Positions 1 through 8,783 of a stretch of DNA of 64,000 bases are shown here, one piece after another; positions within the stretch are counted from its first letter, which is position 1, and every line of letters starts with the position of its first letter. The position numbers were made by a program, and so were the translations under genes. Source of the stretch: Tolypothrix sp. PCC 7910. GTDB lineage: Bacteria; Cyanobacteriota; Cyanobacteriia; Cyanobacteriales; Nostocaceae. Where the stretch lies: NCBI RefSeq assembly GCF_011769525.1, contig NZ_CP050440.1, forward strand, positions 559,501 through 623,500. Direction: 5' to 3'. Below the pieces are notes generated by a model. The model was not told where the DNA came from. It did not search any database and saw only the letters and a program-made list of their open reading frames with translations.

Positions 1-1220
1 AAAGATTCTGAAATTGTTCTTGCTTGTGTATCCCTAGTATTGATAATTTCTTTTTGGAATTGATCGCCAATATTGGTTAGCTTCTTAAACTCTGGTTCTA
101 CAGACTCAATTCTTTCTTTCAATTCATCAACATCTTTATCCAGTAATGGTAAGCGTCTTTCTATAGCTTCGCGGGTATGATTACAAGTTTGTCTCGCCAA
201 AGTTCTGACTTGTCGTAATTCTGCGATCGCACGTTCTCTAGTCAGGAAAGTATTTAATGCTCCCATAAACTCTGGAAAGCCAGTTCCTTGTAAATCCGCT
301 TGCGGATTCTTCAATCTTTTTCTCAGTGCTTGAATTGAGGAAAGCTCAAAAACTCGCTCGCTATAAATATTCTGTCCATCTACATTACAATATTCTGCCA
401 AATTCGCTTGAAATACTTGCCGTAATCTGTTCTCTGCTGCATTTAACTCTTCTGTATCATCTGGATCTATCAAAGATTCCCGCACCTGATCCCATGCATT
501 GACTAAGAAGAATACCGTTAAGCCTCGACCTTTAATGTAATTTTCTAAGTACCGACGTTCACCTAAAGTACATGGTTGTGATGCCCTCATTACAAACAAG
601 ATAGCATGACAGTTATTTACATAACCCAAAGACAATTCGTTACGCGCTTCCGTATCATTTAACCCTGGACTATCAACAATTTCAATCCCCTTTTCTAATA
701 GCATTAAGGGATACTCAACTACTGCATAATCAACATCAGGAAATGCTTGTTTCTTCTCTTGTTCTAGTTTCTTGGCTTCAGCAGGGTCAATAGTATATTT
801 ATATTTAAAGCTTTGAAAATCTAATTCTTGAGGACTTTTCCCATCATTAAAATAAATTGTGACTTTTTTCTCTGGCCCGTAGCGCAAGATAGTTAAGACT
901 GCTGTACAGGGATTAACATCACTAGGTAATAAATTCTCCCCAATTAAAGCATTGAGAAACGTACTTTTACCCCGTTTCATATCGCCTAAAACTAATAGAC
1001 GAAATACACCTTGCTTGAGATTTTTACTGGCTGCTGCAATATCTTCAATATCTCGTTCTAGGCTAAGTTTTCCTGAAGAAAATTCGCCAACCAATTCAGC
1101 TTGATTAATTGTATCTGCAAGTTTGCCTAAACAATCAGCCATCCGCGATCGCACTTGTGCAACCCGTTCTAAATCATTGATAAATTGATCAGTTGCAACT
1201 TGATTACTCATCAGATTCAT
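1..1220 (-). CDS. Dynamin-family GTPase (partial, C-terminus outside window)
   Basis: Membrane-remodelling GTPase of the bacterial dynamin-like type, truncated by the window edge after about 406 residues. The motifs are visible on the minus strand. The G1 P-loop GDMKRGKST is near residue 78. The switch threonine lies in PCTAVLT near 103. G3 is VDSPG near 180. NAWD near 239 takes the place of the G4 (N/T)KxD motif. Two in-frame ATG codons (1220 and 1211) can start it. The next gene upstream ends only 7 bp away, so the two are probably co-transcribed. Bacterial dynamins bind and deform membranes, and the neighbour is a small membrane protein, which suggests a pair acting at a membrane. Family assignment is firm; substrate and role are unknown. 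Confidence 0.85.
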   Translation of the reverse strand, partial: MNLMSNQVATDQFINDLERVAQVRSRMADCLGKLADTINQAELVGEFSSGKLSLERDIEDIAAASKNLKQGVFRLLVLGDMKRGKSTFLNALIGENLLPSDVNPCTAVLTILRYGPEKKVTIYFNDGKSPQELDFQSFKYKYTIDPAEAKKLEQEKKQAFPDVDYAVVEYPLMLLEKGIEIVDSPGLNDTEARNELSLGYVNNCHAILFVMRASQPCTLGERRYLENYIKGRGLTVFFLVNAWDQVRESLIDPDDTEELNAAENRLRQVFQANLAEYCNVDGQNIYSERVFELSSIQALRKRLKNPQADLQGTGFPEFMGALNTFLTRERAIAELRQVRTLARQTCNHTREAIERRLPLLDKDVDELKERIESVEPEFKKLTNIGDQFQKEIINTRDTQARTISES

Positions 1221-1227
1221 ACCCTAA

Positions 1228-1587
1228 TTAAGGTTGATTTTTAGAAGATTCCAGAAACAGCTTGTAAGCTAGCCACACCAGCGCCGCAAACATAATCATC
1301 CCCGCCAAAGCTGCGGCGATTCTCACCGCCACCAGCACCGCCACAGCAACAGCAAACAACTTTGCACCCAGCATGATATTTTTCATCAACGGCTGAGATA
1401 GCTTTTCCGGCTGATGCTTAACAGTTTTATAAACAGGTGGATTAATTTCTGCTTCCATTTCCCGGAGTCTTAATTCTACTTCTCGTTGTCGAAGTTCACG
1501 TTCGCGCTGTTCCAGTTCTTGATTGCGTTCTGCGCTTCTCTGCGAGACGCTCCGCGAACGCAGCAGCGCTTCGTTATCGCTTTCCAT
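1228..1587 (-). CDS. Small coiled-coil membrane protein upstream of dynamin gene
   Basis: A 119-residue protein I do not recognise as a named family. Residues about 20-48 are a run of Glu/Arg/Gln (ELEQRERELRQREVELRLRE) with coiled-coil character. Residues about 73-110 are hydrophobic and form one or two membrane segments, followed by a short charged tail. It ends 7 bp before the dynamin-like GTPase on the same strand, so an operon is likely and it could be a membrane anchor or partner. The N-terminal RSRSVSQRSA stretch is encoded by a dispersed cyanobacterial repeat, so the amino terminus may be recently altered or the true start may lie further in. Confidence 0.6.
   Translation of the reverse strand: MESDNEALLRSRSVSQRSAERNQELEQRERELRQREVELRLREMEAEINPPVYKTVKHQPEKLSQPLMKNIMLGAKLFAVAVAVLVAVRIAAALAGMIMFAALVWLAYKLFLESSKNQP
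1537..1566. repeat. Dispersed GC-rich repeat inside a coding sequence
   Basis: The stretch around CTGCGAGACGCTCCGCGAAC is a palindrome-rich repeat of a kind often scattered in Nostocales genomes. Here it lies inside the 5' end of the small coiled-coil membrane protein gene and keeps the frame open. Confidence 0.4.
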
Positions 1588-1844
1588 TACTGTCCACTCC
1601 GTCTAGGACAATGACATGATTTAAGTAATCATGGCACATAAATGTATTTTATTTTACTAAAATTTATAAAGCCTCAGTATAATCGCTATTTTGCTGGGGA
1701 TTGGGGACTAAAGATTGGGGACTGGGAAAAGTTTCAAATAGGATTGCAAGCTAAAATTAGATATGGAAGGCTTAAAAAAACTATAAATACTGCCGCCAGT
1801 ATACGCCAAAATTTTTATAGAAAATAATTTAGGTACGGTCAAAT
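1588..1844. other. Intergenic region with GGGGATT/GGGGACT heptamers
   Basis: Divergent promoter region between the minus-strand dynamin operon and cysteine synthase. It holds a short heptamer array (about 1696-1726). The 61-codon open frame here runs through the repeat and has no ribosome-binding site or family signature, so I do not call it a gene. Confidence 0.5.
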
Positions 1845-2819
1845 ATGGATATCAAACATGGCTTCGTAGGCACAGTGGGTAACACACCTCTGATTCGCCT
1901 CAACAGCTTTAGTGAAGAAACGGGGTGCGAAATTTTAGCTAAAGCCGAATTTCTTAATCCTGGTGGTTCCGTTAAAGACCGGGCTGCACTGTATATTATT
2001 GAAGACGCAGAAAAGAAAGGTTTACTCAAACCTGGTGGTACAGTAGTTGAAGGTACGGCTGGTAATACTGGCATCGGCTTGGCGCATATTTGCAATGCCA
2101 AAGGTTACAAATGCCTAATTATTATTCCTAATACCCAATCCCAAGAAAAGATAGACGCACTCACAACACTAGGTGCAGAAGTTCGTCCGGTTCCCGCTGT
2201 TCCCTACAAAGACCCCAACAACTACGTTAGGCTATCAGGCAGAATTGCGGCGGAGTTAGACAACGCAATTTGGGCAAACCAGTTTGATAATTTAGCTAAC
2301 CGCAATTCCCATTACGAAACCACAGGGCCAGAAATTTGGGTACAAACAGAAGGTAAGATTGATGGCTGGGTAGCTGCAACTGGTACTGGTGGGACATTTG
2401 CTGGTGTCGCACTTTACCTAAAAGAAAAAAATCCAGCGGTGAAGTGCGTTGTTGCTGACCCCCTTGGTAGCGGACTTTACAGCTACATTAAAACTGGTGA
2501 AATCAAGATGGAAGGTAATTCCATCACCGAAGGTATTGGAAACAGTCGCATCACAGCCAATATGGAAGGCGCACCCGCCGATGATGCAATCCAGATAGAT
2601 GACCCAGAAGCTTTGCGAGTAGTTTACCAATTGCTGAGAAAAGATGGTTTGTTAATGGGTGGTTCCACAGGGATTAATGTGGCTGCGGCTGTTGCATTAG
2701 CCAAGCAGTTAGGCTCAGGACACACCATCGTTACCATTCTCTGTGACAGCGGTTCTCGCTATCAGTCCCGCATATTCAACCGCGAATGGCTGGCCTCTAA
2801 AGGGCTTTCTGTAGATTAG
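1845..2819 (+). CDS. cysK: Cysteine synthase (O-acetylserine sulfhydrylase family)
   Basis: PLP-dependent enzyme that forms L-cysteine from O-acetylserine and sulfide, cytosolic, last step of cysteine synthesis. The 324-residue length fits the family. The PLP lysine is K44 in [10 protein letters not shown]. The substrate loop is EGTAGNTG (about 69-76), with TAGNT where classical CysK has TSGNT. The phosphate-binding loop [10 protein letters not shown] is near 180, and GGSTGIN near 272 is the C-terminal serine region that contacts the pyridine nitrogen. The TAGNT variant suggests a separate subfamily of cysteine synthases, so the exact substrate preference is uncertain. Palindromic repeats follow the stop codon directly and may act as a transcript end. 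Confidence 0.9.
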   Translation: MDIKHGFVGTVGNTPLIRLNSFSEETGCEILAKAEFLNPGGSVKDRAALYIIEDAEKKGLLKPGGTVVEGTAGNTGIGLAHICNAKGYKCLIIIPNTQSQEKIDALTTLGAEVRPVPAVPYKDPNNYVRLSGRIAAELDNAIWANQFDNLANRNSHYETTGPEIWVQTEGKIDGWVAATGTGGTFAGVALYLKEKNPAVKCVVADPLGSGLYSYIKTGEIKMEGNSITEGIGNSRITANMEGAPADDAIQIDDPEALRVVYQLLRKDGLLMGGSTGINVAAAVALAKQLGSGHTIVTILCDSGSRYQSRIFNREWLASKGLSVD

Positions 2820-2830
2820 CCAAAAATTGA

Positions 2831-2913
2831 AGAGACGCGATTCATCGCGTCTGTTGGAGAGATGCGATTCATCGCGTCTGTTGGAGAGATGCGATTCATC
2901 GCGTCTGTACAAG
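2831..2913. repeat. Three tandem palindromic short repeats (STRR-like)
   Basis: Three tandem copies of a unit of about 27 bp whose core GACGCGATTCATCGCGTC is a palindrome apart from its centre (second and third copies begin GATGCG). It sits 12 bp after the cysteine synthase stop and can form stem-loops. A single related unit lies after the DUF5331 gene. Confidence 0.8.
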
Positions 2914-2935
2914 AGTCAAAAATAATTAATTATCT

Positions 2936-2974
2936 TCCCAATCCCCAATCCCTAATCCCCAATCCCCAGTCCCC
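2936..2974. repeat. CCCCAAT heptamer array ending at a start codon
   Basis: Five or so degenerate copies of the 7-bp unit CCCCAAT/CCCCAGT, ending directly against the ATG of the [2Fe-2S] protein gene, so no normal ribosome-binding site is present there. Confidence 0.8.
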
Positions 2975-3304
2975 ATGTCAAATACTACTCAACCACAGTT
3001 CCCGACAATAGATCCTGTTGCTGTGCCAAAATGCGTGCGGGTGTGCCAAAACCGCACTTGTAAAAAACAAGGCGCAGCAGATGTGTTAGCGGCTTTTGCG
3101 GCTTTACCCGTTCCCGGTGTCATCGTTACACCTAGCAGCTGTTTGGGACAATGTGGTAGTGGGCCGATGGTACTGGTATTACCTGAGATGGTCTGGTATA
3201 GCCGAGTTCAACCAAGCGAAGTACCTCTATTGGTAGAACAACATTTAATTGGTGATCAAAGAGTCCAGCAGATGCTTTATTATCGGTTTCATCCCCAGGT
3301 ATAA
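2975..3304 (+). CDS. (2Fe-2S) ferredoxin domain protein, thioredoxin-like fold
   Basis: Small soluble redox protein of 109 residues. The cluster ligands are C24 and C29 (CQNRTC) and C56 and C60 (CLGQC), giving the C-x4-C...C-x3-C pattern of thioredoxin-like [2Fe-2S] ferredoxins related to NuoE/HoxE. A further cysteine, C20, lies just upstream. No NADH-dehydrogenase or hydrogenase genes are nearby, so it is a stand-alone electron carrier of unknown partner. The start codon is abutted by a heptamer repeat array rather than a Shine-Dalgarno sequence, so translation may be leaderless-like or weak. Confidence 0.85.
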   Translation: MSNTTQPQFPTIDPVAVPKCVRVCQNRTCKKQGAADVLAAFAALPVPGVIVTPSSCLGQCGSGPMVLVLPEMVWYSRVQPSEVPLLVEQHLIGDQRVQQMLYYRFHPQV

Positions 3305-3359
3305 ATCTGTTTTAAAAATATCAAGTCTGCACTCTTTGTTGACTTAAGTGAGGAAGCCA

Positions 3360-4190
3360 ATGAACATTCAGCAGCTACGTCAATCATTGAAAATGAAGTG
3401 GCTGAGTTATTACGAACAAAACCGGCCCTGGTTAGTAAAAATGCGGATTTGGGCTACTTATGATGGTCTGCGCCGACCTTCATCTGGTTTTATGTTGGCT
3501 ACTCTGTCTGTGTTAGAACCAGAGTTTGATCAGATACTTGGTTTTATTATGGAGCTAAATAATAACCCTGATCAAATAATTAGGGCATTGGGTCTTAACT
3601 TCAATCCTGATGAAGAATTAGATTTAATTAATCAAGAGGATTATATTGTTTCTGACCAATTTTCTGCTGAACCTTTAGAGGAAATTCAGGATAAATTGCA
3701 GCCTGTATTATTAGCTACTGATAATTTAGAAGTGACTTCCGAATCTCCTACAAGGGTATTAAATTCCGAACCGTTCCTGAGCGATCGCACCCCAACCAGA
3801 ATTGCTGTACCATCTTTTACGGTAACTAATGGCGTAGTTCGCGATCGCCAACCGGAATCATCAGTTGCAGTGGCTACGGCGGTGAGTCGAGAATCAACCG
3901 CGACAACGCTAGTTGCTAAAAAACCCACGGATGAGATTTTACAACCACAGCAAATAGAGCCGCTAGCCCAGCCTACCGAAGTATCTGTCAATGAAAAAAC
4001 ACTGCAATCTCTTGGTCTCAATATCAAGCGTCCTAGCAATGGTAATTCCCTAAAGGTGCAATTACCACCCATACCTAAGAAAATAAAACTTTCGCATACA
4101 AGTAATGCCAGTACTGTATCTTCTTGGGTAGATGAGTTCTGTCAAGGTGCTGATTGGAACCCAGAAGAAGCTATTTTTATTCATTTTTGA
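3360..4190 (+). CDS. DUF5331-type cyanobacterial protein
   Basis: A 276-residue protein. The first 90 residues (LKMKWLSYYEQNRPWL, then GLRRPSSGFMLATLSVLEP, then LGLNFNPDEEL) match what I know of the cyanobacterial DUF5331 domain. The rest is low-complexity and probably disordered, rich in Ser, Thr, Val and Pro, with a short ordered C-terminus (WVDEFCQGADWNPEEAIF). I chose ATG 3360, which has GAGGAA 4-9 bases before it, over an in-frame GTG at 3348. HIP1 sites occur inside the linker. Function unknown; no catalytic motif is visible. Confidence 0.75.
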   Translation: MNIQQLRQSLKMKWLSYYEQNRPWLVKMRIWATYDGLRRPSSGFMLATLSVLEPEFDQILGFIMELNNNPDQIIRALGLNFNPDEELDLINQEDYIVSDQFSAEPLEEIQDKLQPVLLATDNLEVTSESPTRVLNSEPFLSDRTPTRIAVPSFTVTNGVVRDRQPESSVAVATAVSRESTATTLVAKKPTDEILQPQQIEPLAQPTEVSVNEKTLQSLGLNIKRPSNGNSLKVQLPPIPKKIKLSHTSNASTVSSWVDEFCQGADWNPEEAIFIHF

Positions 4191-4200
4191 AAAGAGTCAA

Positions 4201-4229
4201 AGAGACGCGATTAATCGCGTCTGTACAAG
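4201..4229. repeat. Single palindromic short repeat (STRR-like)
   Basis: Core GACGCGATTAATCGCGTC is a perfect palindrome followed by TGTACAAG, the same family as the three units after cysteine synthase. It lies 11 bp after the DUF5331 stop and may serve as its transcript end. Confidence 0.75.
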
Positions 4230-4393
4230 GGAGACGACAATCCCCACAATAAAAGCCAAAGGAATAGTCACCAGTCCAGGATTTTTAAAGGGGAAAGGTG
4301 CTGTCGCGTGCTTGAGGATTGTGACTTGGATGGTGGGAGAGAAATAAATCAGCACTAAAGTAATACCTTAGCCAAAAAACGAGTATGAAGAGA

Positions 4394-4434
4394 TAGTCCA
4401 GGTATAGCACTAATCGTTGCTATACCCGGACTAT
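4394..4434 (-). terminator. Hairpin overlapping the stop codon of the hybrid kinase gene
   Basis: Read on the minus strand, the stem is ATAGTCCGGGTATAGC pairing with GCTATACCTGGACTAT across a 10-base loop: 16 pairs including one G-U. The kinase TAG stop lies inside the first arm. No strong U-run follows directly (a T6 occurs about 15 bases on), so it may be a terminator, an mRNA-stabilising stem or both. Confidence 0.5.
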
Positions 4435-6552
4435 AGTTAAAATAGCCTGTATTAGTACCTCTGGCTCAATTGGTTTAGAAATATGCTCTTGAAATCCGGC
4501 GGATAGTGCAAGTTTTTGATCAAGATCTCCTGCATAAGCAGTAAGGGCGATCGCCGGAATTTCTCCACTCTGGTCACGCGACTGCTTTCTAATTTGACGA
4601 ATTAGTGCATAGCCATCCATATCGGGCATCCCAATATCACTGATGAGCAAATCAAATTTTGCTTGCCCCAAACTGCTTAGAGCATCATGTGCTGATTGCG
4701 CTTGAGTAACTTGCGCCCCGTACTGTTCTAGCAGCAAAGCAATGAACTCCCGCGAATCTCTGTCATCATTTACAAGCAGCGTTTGCAATCCATTCAGATT
4801 GAAGTCTGAGCGATTATGAAACGCAGTATCATTTTGATTCAGTTGTGCGGCAGCGAGCAGTGGAAACTTGACTGTAAACGTTGCTCCTTTTCCAACTCCT
4901 GGGCTTGCTGCCTGAACGGTTCCTCCATGCAGTTCAACCAAATGACGCACGATCGCCAACCCTAAACCTAATCCGCCAAATCTTCGGGTCGTTGTCCCAT
5001 CAGCTTGGCGGAAGTAGTCAAAGACATAGGGCAGAAAGTCACTGGAGATTCCCATGCCAGTATCGCTGACAGTGATTTGAGTATATTCCGCAGCATGAGT
5101 ATCTACTTCATTGAAAGCGGCGGGAAACTCCATCTCCTTGTGGGTGGAGAGGGACGACCGCCCCGCCGCATGGGGCATAGGGCATTGGGCATTGGTGGCT
5201 TCTTCCCCATGCCCCATGCCCAATTCCCCATGCCCAAAAACTCCATCCCCTTGTGGGTGGAGTTTTTCATTCTTCATCCTTTCTAACCGCACCTCGACTC
5301 GACCACCCTGTGAGGTAAATTTAATCGCGTTGGCAAGTAGATTGCAAACAACCTGTTGCAGACGACCAGAATCACCCAACACTTGCCCAACGTTCGGTTC
5401 AAATACTGTTTGAGTCTGAATGGATTTAGCTTCAGCAGCGAGCCGCATAGTTTCCAAGGCTGCTTTGATAATAAAACTTAGGTTAACTGGAACTTTATTC
5501 AAACTCAACTTGCCTTGAAGAATGCGCGACACATTCAGCAGATCTTCAATCAGTTGCGCTTGTAGTTTAGCGTTGCGCTCGATAGTTGCAAGTGCATACT
5601 GAGTTTTGGTTACGTCCTGTTGGCTCGTTTGCAAAATTTTTGTCCATCCCAAAATAGGATTCAGGGGCGATCGCAATTCATGAGACAGCACTGCCAGAAA
5701 CTCATCTTTGATCCGGTTGGCTTGTTGTGCTTGTTCAGTTTGTTGTTGCAAAGAGACCATCAGCCGATTTAGGCGCTCGTTCTGCTCTTGCAGCAAGACT
5801 TCTGCTTGTTTGCGCTCGGTGATATCGGACAGGATGAAAACCGCACCTGTGAGTGTCCCCAGCCGATCAAATACCGGGTCGATGGTTTTGGCAAACCACC
5901 GTCCTTGGGACTGAAATTCTAGAACTTGCCGTTGGTGAGTTTCTTTAGCACGGCGAAAACAGGTGCCGTCACCCATTCCCAATTCTGCGTTGATCAACTC
6001 ATGGTAAAGACGACCCAAAATTTCGCTCTTATGCTTGCAAACAAGCTGTATCATGGCTCGATTACAGCGGCGAATTATACCTTCTCGGTCTACCAGACAT
6101 ACGCCGTCGTTGATCGAGTCAAAGGTGGTTTGCCACTCTCGCGCTGAGGACAAAGCAGCTTCCTCCGCTCGGCGAATTCGCAGTAGCGATCGCACCGTTG
6201 CCAGCAGTTCAATGGGTTCAACAGGTTGCGCTAGATAGGCATCGGCACCACTGTCTAAGCCTTCTGCTTTATCCTGGCTTTCGACAAAAGTTGCAGAAAG
6301 GTGAAGCACGGGAATAAAAGCAGTTTCGGGATTTACCTTCATTTGGCGACAGACTTCAAAGCCGCTGATATCTGGTAATTTGACATCCAAAATCACCAGA
6401 GCAGGCTGATACTCAGCAACTGCCTTTAATCCTGCTGCTCCAGTTGCTGCTTCCACAACAGCAAAGCCCGCATTTTGCAAAATCCGGGACACAACGTAAC
6501 GATTGGCTTCGTTATCGTCAACATGCAGAATCGTCACCCGTGGCTTAGACAT
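4420..6552 (-). CDS. Hybrid sensor histidine kinase: REC-PAS-HisKA-HATPase-REC
   Basis: Cytosolic two-component kinase with no membrane segment. Domain order: an N-terminal receiver with the phosphoacceptor Asp in VILDVKLPD (about residue 56), a PAS domain (about 130-250), a short coiled coil, a HisKA with the phospho-His in LSHELRSPLNP (about 290), a HATPase with N-box NLLANAIKF and G-box DTGMGI/GGLGLGLAI, and a C-terminal receiver with Asp in LLISDIGMPDMDG. I use ATG 6552 (MSKPRV), which overlaps the preceding kinase gene by 8 bp; an ATG at 6570 is possible. The overlap implies translational coupling. Between the N-box and G-box, about 45 residues are repeat-derived and rich in Gly, His, Met and Pro, which is abnormal for this fold. 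The receiver-first layout suggests it takes phosphate or signal from the upstream kinase. Confidence 0.9.
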   Translation of the reverse strand: MSKPRVTILHVDDNEANRYVVSRILQNAGFAVVEAATGAAGLKAVAEYQPALVILDVKLPDISGFEVCRQMKVNPETAFIPVLHLSATFVESQDKAEGLDSGADAYLAQPVEPIELLATVRSLLRIRRAEEAALSSAREWQTTFDSINDGVCLVDREGIIRRCNRAMIQLVCKHKSEILGRLYHELINAELGMGDGTCFRRAKETHQRQVLEFQSQGRWFAKTIDPVFDRLGTLTGAVFILSDITERKQAEVLLQEQNERLNRLMVSLQQQTEQAQQANRIKDEFLAVLSHELRSPLNPILGWTKILQTSQQDVTKTQYALATIERNAKLQAQLIEDLLNVSRILQGKLSLNKVPVNLSFIIKAALETMRLAAEAKSIQTQTVFEPNVGQVLGDSGRLQQVVCNLLANAIKFTSQGGRVEVRLERMKNEKLHPQGDGVFGHGELGMGHGEEATNAQCPMPHAAGRSSLSTHKEMEFPAAFNEVDTHAAEYTQITVSDTGMGISSDFLPYVFDYFRQADGTTTRRFGGLGLGLAIVRHLVELHGGTVQAASPGVGKGATFTVKFPLLAAAQLNQNDTAFHNRSDFNLNGLQTLLVNDDRDSREFIALLLEQYGAQVTQAQSAHDALSSLGQAKFDLLISDIGMPDMDGYALIRQIRKQSRDQSGEIPAIALTAYAGDLDQKLALSAGFQEHISKPIEPEVLIQAILTIVRV
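5117..5265. repeat. Repeat insertion inside the kinase HATPase domain
   Basis: About 150 bp of nested repeats within the coding sequence. Inverted arms GCGGCGGG (5117-5124) and CCCGCCGC (5162-5169) flank one copy of an imperfect hairpin CTCCATCTCCTTGTGGGTGG. GGGCAT/CCCATGCC heptamer-like units follow, then a second copy of the hairpin near 5243. The open frame is maintained through it. Related GGGGCATTGGGCAT units lie near 56375 and 55160. Confidence 0.75.
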
Positions 6553-8695
6553 AACTTTGCTCGCAAGCATCTAGAACGAGTCCAGCTTGGATCAGAGCAT
6601 CTTGGAGTTGGTCGAGCGTGGTCGTTTGACAACCTATTTCTTTAGAAAGAATGGCGATGCTTTTTTTTGCTAATTGGCTGTGCGCTTCTGTATCCAGCTG
6701 TGCAGATGAGTAGATAATCACAGGAATCGACTGAGTTACAGGATTGCTTTTAAGTTCTTTGAGTACATCAAATCCGCTCAACTCTGGCATCTCCAAGTCA
6801 AGGACGATCGCACTTGGTTGCTCGCGTTGTGCCAAATTTAATCCTTCCCGTCCGTTCATGGCTTCTAAAATACTCAACTGTGTATTTCCCAACAACTGCT
6901 TTACTAAATACCGATAGGCGGGGTCATCATCAATTAATAAGATTTTTTGAGGCTGGTTCTGATTAATTAGCGTATTAAGTTTTTTTAATAGCGGCAATCT
7001 GTCTACTGGCTTAATTAGAAAACTGTTGGCTCCTAGTGCTAGTGCCTGCTTTTCGTTATCAATGATGGTAATAACGATTATAGGAATGCTGCGAGTTGTT
7101 TCATCTCCTTTGAGTTCTCGCAAGAACGTCCAGCCGTTTTGTCCTTCTAGCATAATATCTAGCATAATCGCCGCTGGTCTAAGTTGTTGTAATACTTGCC
7201 TTGCCTGAGCTAAGGTACGGGTGGCAATTAATTGATAGATTGAATCTTGAAGGTGCTTTTCGTAAATAAATAGCGTTTCTGGATGATCTTCAACCGCCAG
7301 AATGGGCAGGCGAGTTGACTCAAGTGATGCGATCGGTTGCGGTAGGGTAGGAAATTCGGTCGCATATGGGTAGACGATCGGAATCGATGCCGTAAATGTA
7401 GAACCTTGGCCCAGCTTACTTGTAACTGAAATACTGCCGCCGAGTAGCTCCGTTAGCTTGCACGATAATGGCAATCCTAACCCAGTTCCCTTCACCTGCT
7501 TTTGCAGAGAAGACTCAATTTGGACAAAATCCTCAAAAATGCGGTCTTGGTCAACAGTCGCAATGCCGATACCTGTATCGGACACGGAGAAGGTCACGGT
7601 ATGACCTCTTTGCACAGCGCTTACACGCACTTCTCCCTGCTCTGTAAATTTAAGCGCATTCGAGACAAAGTTTCTCAGAATTTGCGCGACTTTACCCTCA
7701 TCGCTATATATCTGCTCAATGCCCTCAGCTTCTTCGACAATTAGCGCCACAGAGGAGCCTTGAATTAATAACGGGCGCAGCATTCCTCGCAGCGTGGCAA
7801 ATAATTCACTGACTTCAAAGTAACTAGGACGCACTTCAATTTTTCCAGCTTCCACTTTTGCCAAATCCAGCAAGTCGTTGACCAGTTCTGATAATCCGCT
7901 CGCCGCCTTTTGGATGAATGTCACCTGCTTTTCTTGCTCGGCGCTCAAATCGCCATCCATCCGTGCCAGCAGCATCCGAGATAGGGACAGAATAGAATTG
8001 AGCGGTGTGCGAAACTCATGACTCATGTTCGAGAGAAAGCGGGTTTTTAGCTCGTTTGCTTTTTGCAGAGAATCTGCCTTCTCATCCAGTTCTGCGTAGA
8101 GAGCAAGCACACCGCGATTAGTATCTTCTAGTTCCCGGTTGAGTTGGGTTAGTTCCTCTTCTCGCTTGCGTAGCTCTGCCATTGCCCGTAGTAATTCCTG
8201 GTTTTGGCGCTGAATTTCTTCATAGGGATTCAGGGGCGATCGCTCCATCACAATTTCCCGAATCTGCTGCAATTGCGAATCGGTGAAAGTAGGTGTGCGC
8301 TTCGACAATTTTTTGCTCATCACCACCGTTGTTCCCTGTCCCGGCTGCGATTCCATCTCAAAGAAATCCATCAGTCTGCGGCTGCCCATGATGCCTAACC
8401 CCATTCCCGTATTTGAGGTGAAGCGTCCTGCCAAAACCTCTGCCAGATGAGGAATGCCCCCACCCCGATCCTGAATCCGAATCACAAACGTCTGCGGCTC
8501 TCCTGCCACAGAAAATTCAACTGTTCCACCTCTAGCGTACTGAAAAGCGTTGCGGGCAATTTCTGAAACTGCCGTTGCCAAGCGTGTCTGATCTTGAGTA
8601 TCAAAACCCAATTGCTCGGCAATCTCACGAGTTCGTTGCCGAGCTTGGACAACATCTTGTTCGTAGTGGATTTCGAGCGTGAAAACAATTGTCAC
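6545..8695 (-). CDS. Hybrid histidine kinase with N-terminal RsbT-like ATPase: HATPase-HisKA-HATPase-REC-REC
   Basis: A 716-residue soluble kinase. Residues about 1-135 are a GHKL ATPase of the RsbT/RsbW anti-sigma type (SEIARNAFQYA, QDRGGGI, TGMGLGIMGSRR). A coiled coil follows, then a HisKA with phospho-His in NMSHEFRTPLNS (about 229), a second HATPase (NFVSNALKF, DTGIGI, GTGLGLPL), and two receivers with Asp in IMLDIMLEG and IVLDLEMPE. The GTG start has GGAG 10 bases upstream. It overlaps the next hybrid kinase by 8 bp. The RsbT-like front end fits the neighbouring stressosome genes and suggests it senses stressosome output by binding the same STAS partners. That link is inference. Confidence 0.9.
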   Translation of the reverse strand: MTIVFTLEIHYEQDVVQARQRTREIAEQLGFDTQDQTRLATAVSEIARNAFQYARGGTVEFSVAGEPQTFVIRIQDRGGGIPHLAEVLAGRFTSNTGMGLGIMGSRRLMDFFEMESQPGQGTTVVMSKKLSKRTPTFTDSQLQQIREIVMERSPLNPYEEIQRQNQELLRAMAELRKREEELTQLNRELEDTNRGVLALYAELDEKADSLQKANELKTRFLSNMSHEFRTPLNSILSLSRMLLARMDGDLSAEQEKQVTFIQKAASGLSELVNDLLDLAKVEAGKIEVRPSYFEVSELFATLRGMLRPLLIQGSSVALIVEEAEGIEQIYSDEGKVAQILRNFVSNALKFTEQGEVRVSAVQRGHTVTFSVSDTGIGIATVDQDRIFEDFVQIESSLQKQVKGTGLGLPLSCKLTELLGGSISVTSKLGQGSTFTASIPIVYPYATEFPTLPQPIASLESTRLPILAVEDHPETLFIYEKHLQDSIYQLIATRTLAQARQVLQQLRPAAIMLDIMLEGQNGWTFLRELKGDETTRSIPIIVITIIDNEKQALALGANSFLIKPVDRLPLLKKLNTLINQNQPQKILLIDDDPAYRYLVKQLLGNTQLSILEAMNGREGLNLAQREQPSAIVLDLEMPELSGFDVLKELKSNPVTQSIPVIIYSSAQLDTEAHSQLAKKSIAILSKEIGCQTTTLDQLQDALIQAGLVLDACEQSYV

Positions 8696-8783
8696 GTCGC
8701 TTTGCTCCAGTTCAAAATAGCACTTTCTTTAGGGCTTGTAACCACCACCTAGAGGTCTGTCTCATTAATTTTGCGGGGTTGCG

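Noticed and set aside
1642-1827. 61-codon plus-strand open frame before cysteine synthase
   Set aside because: It runs through a GGGGATT-type heptamer array, has no ribosome-binding site and resembles no family.
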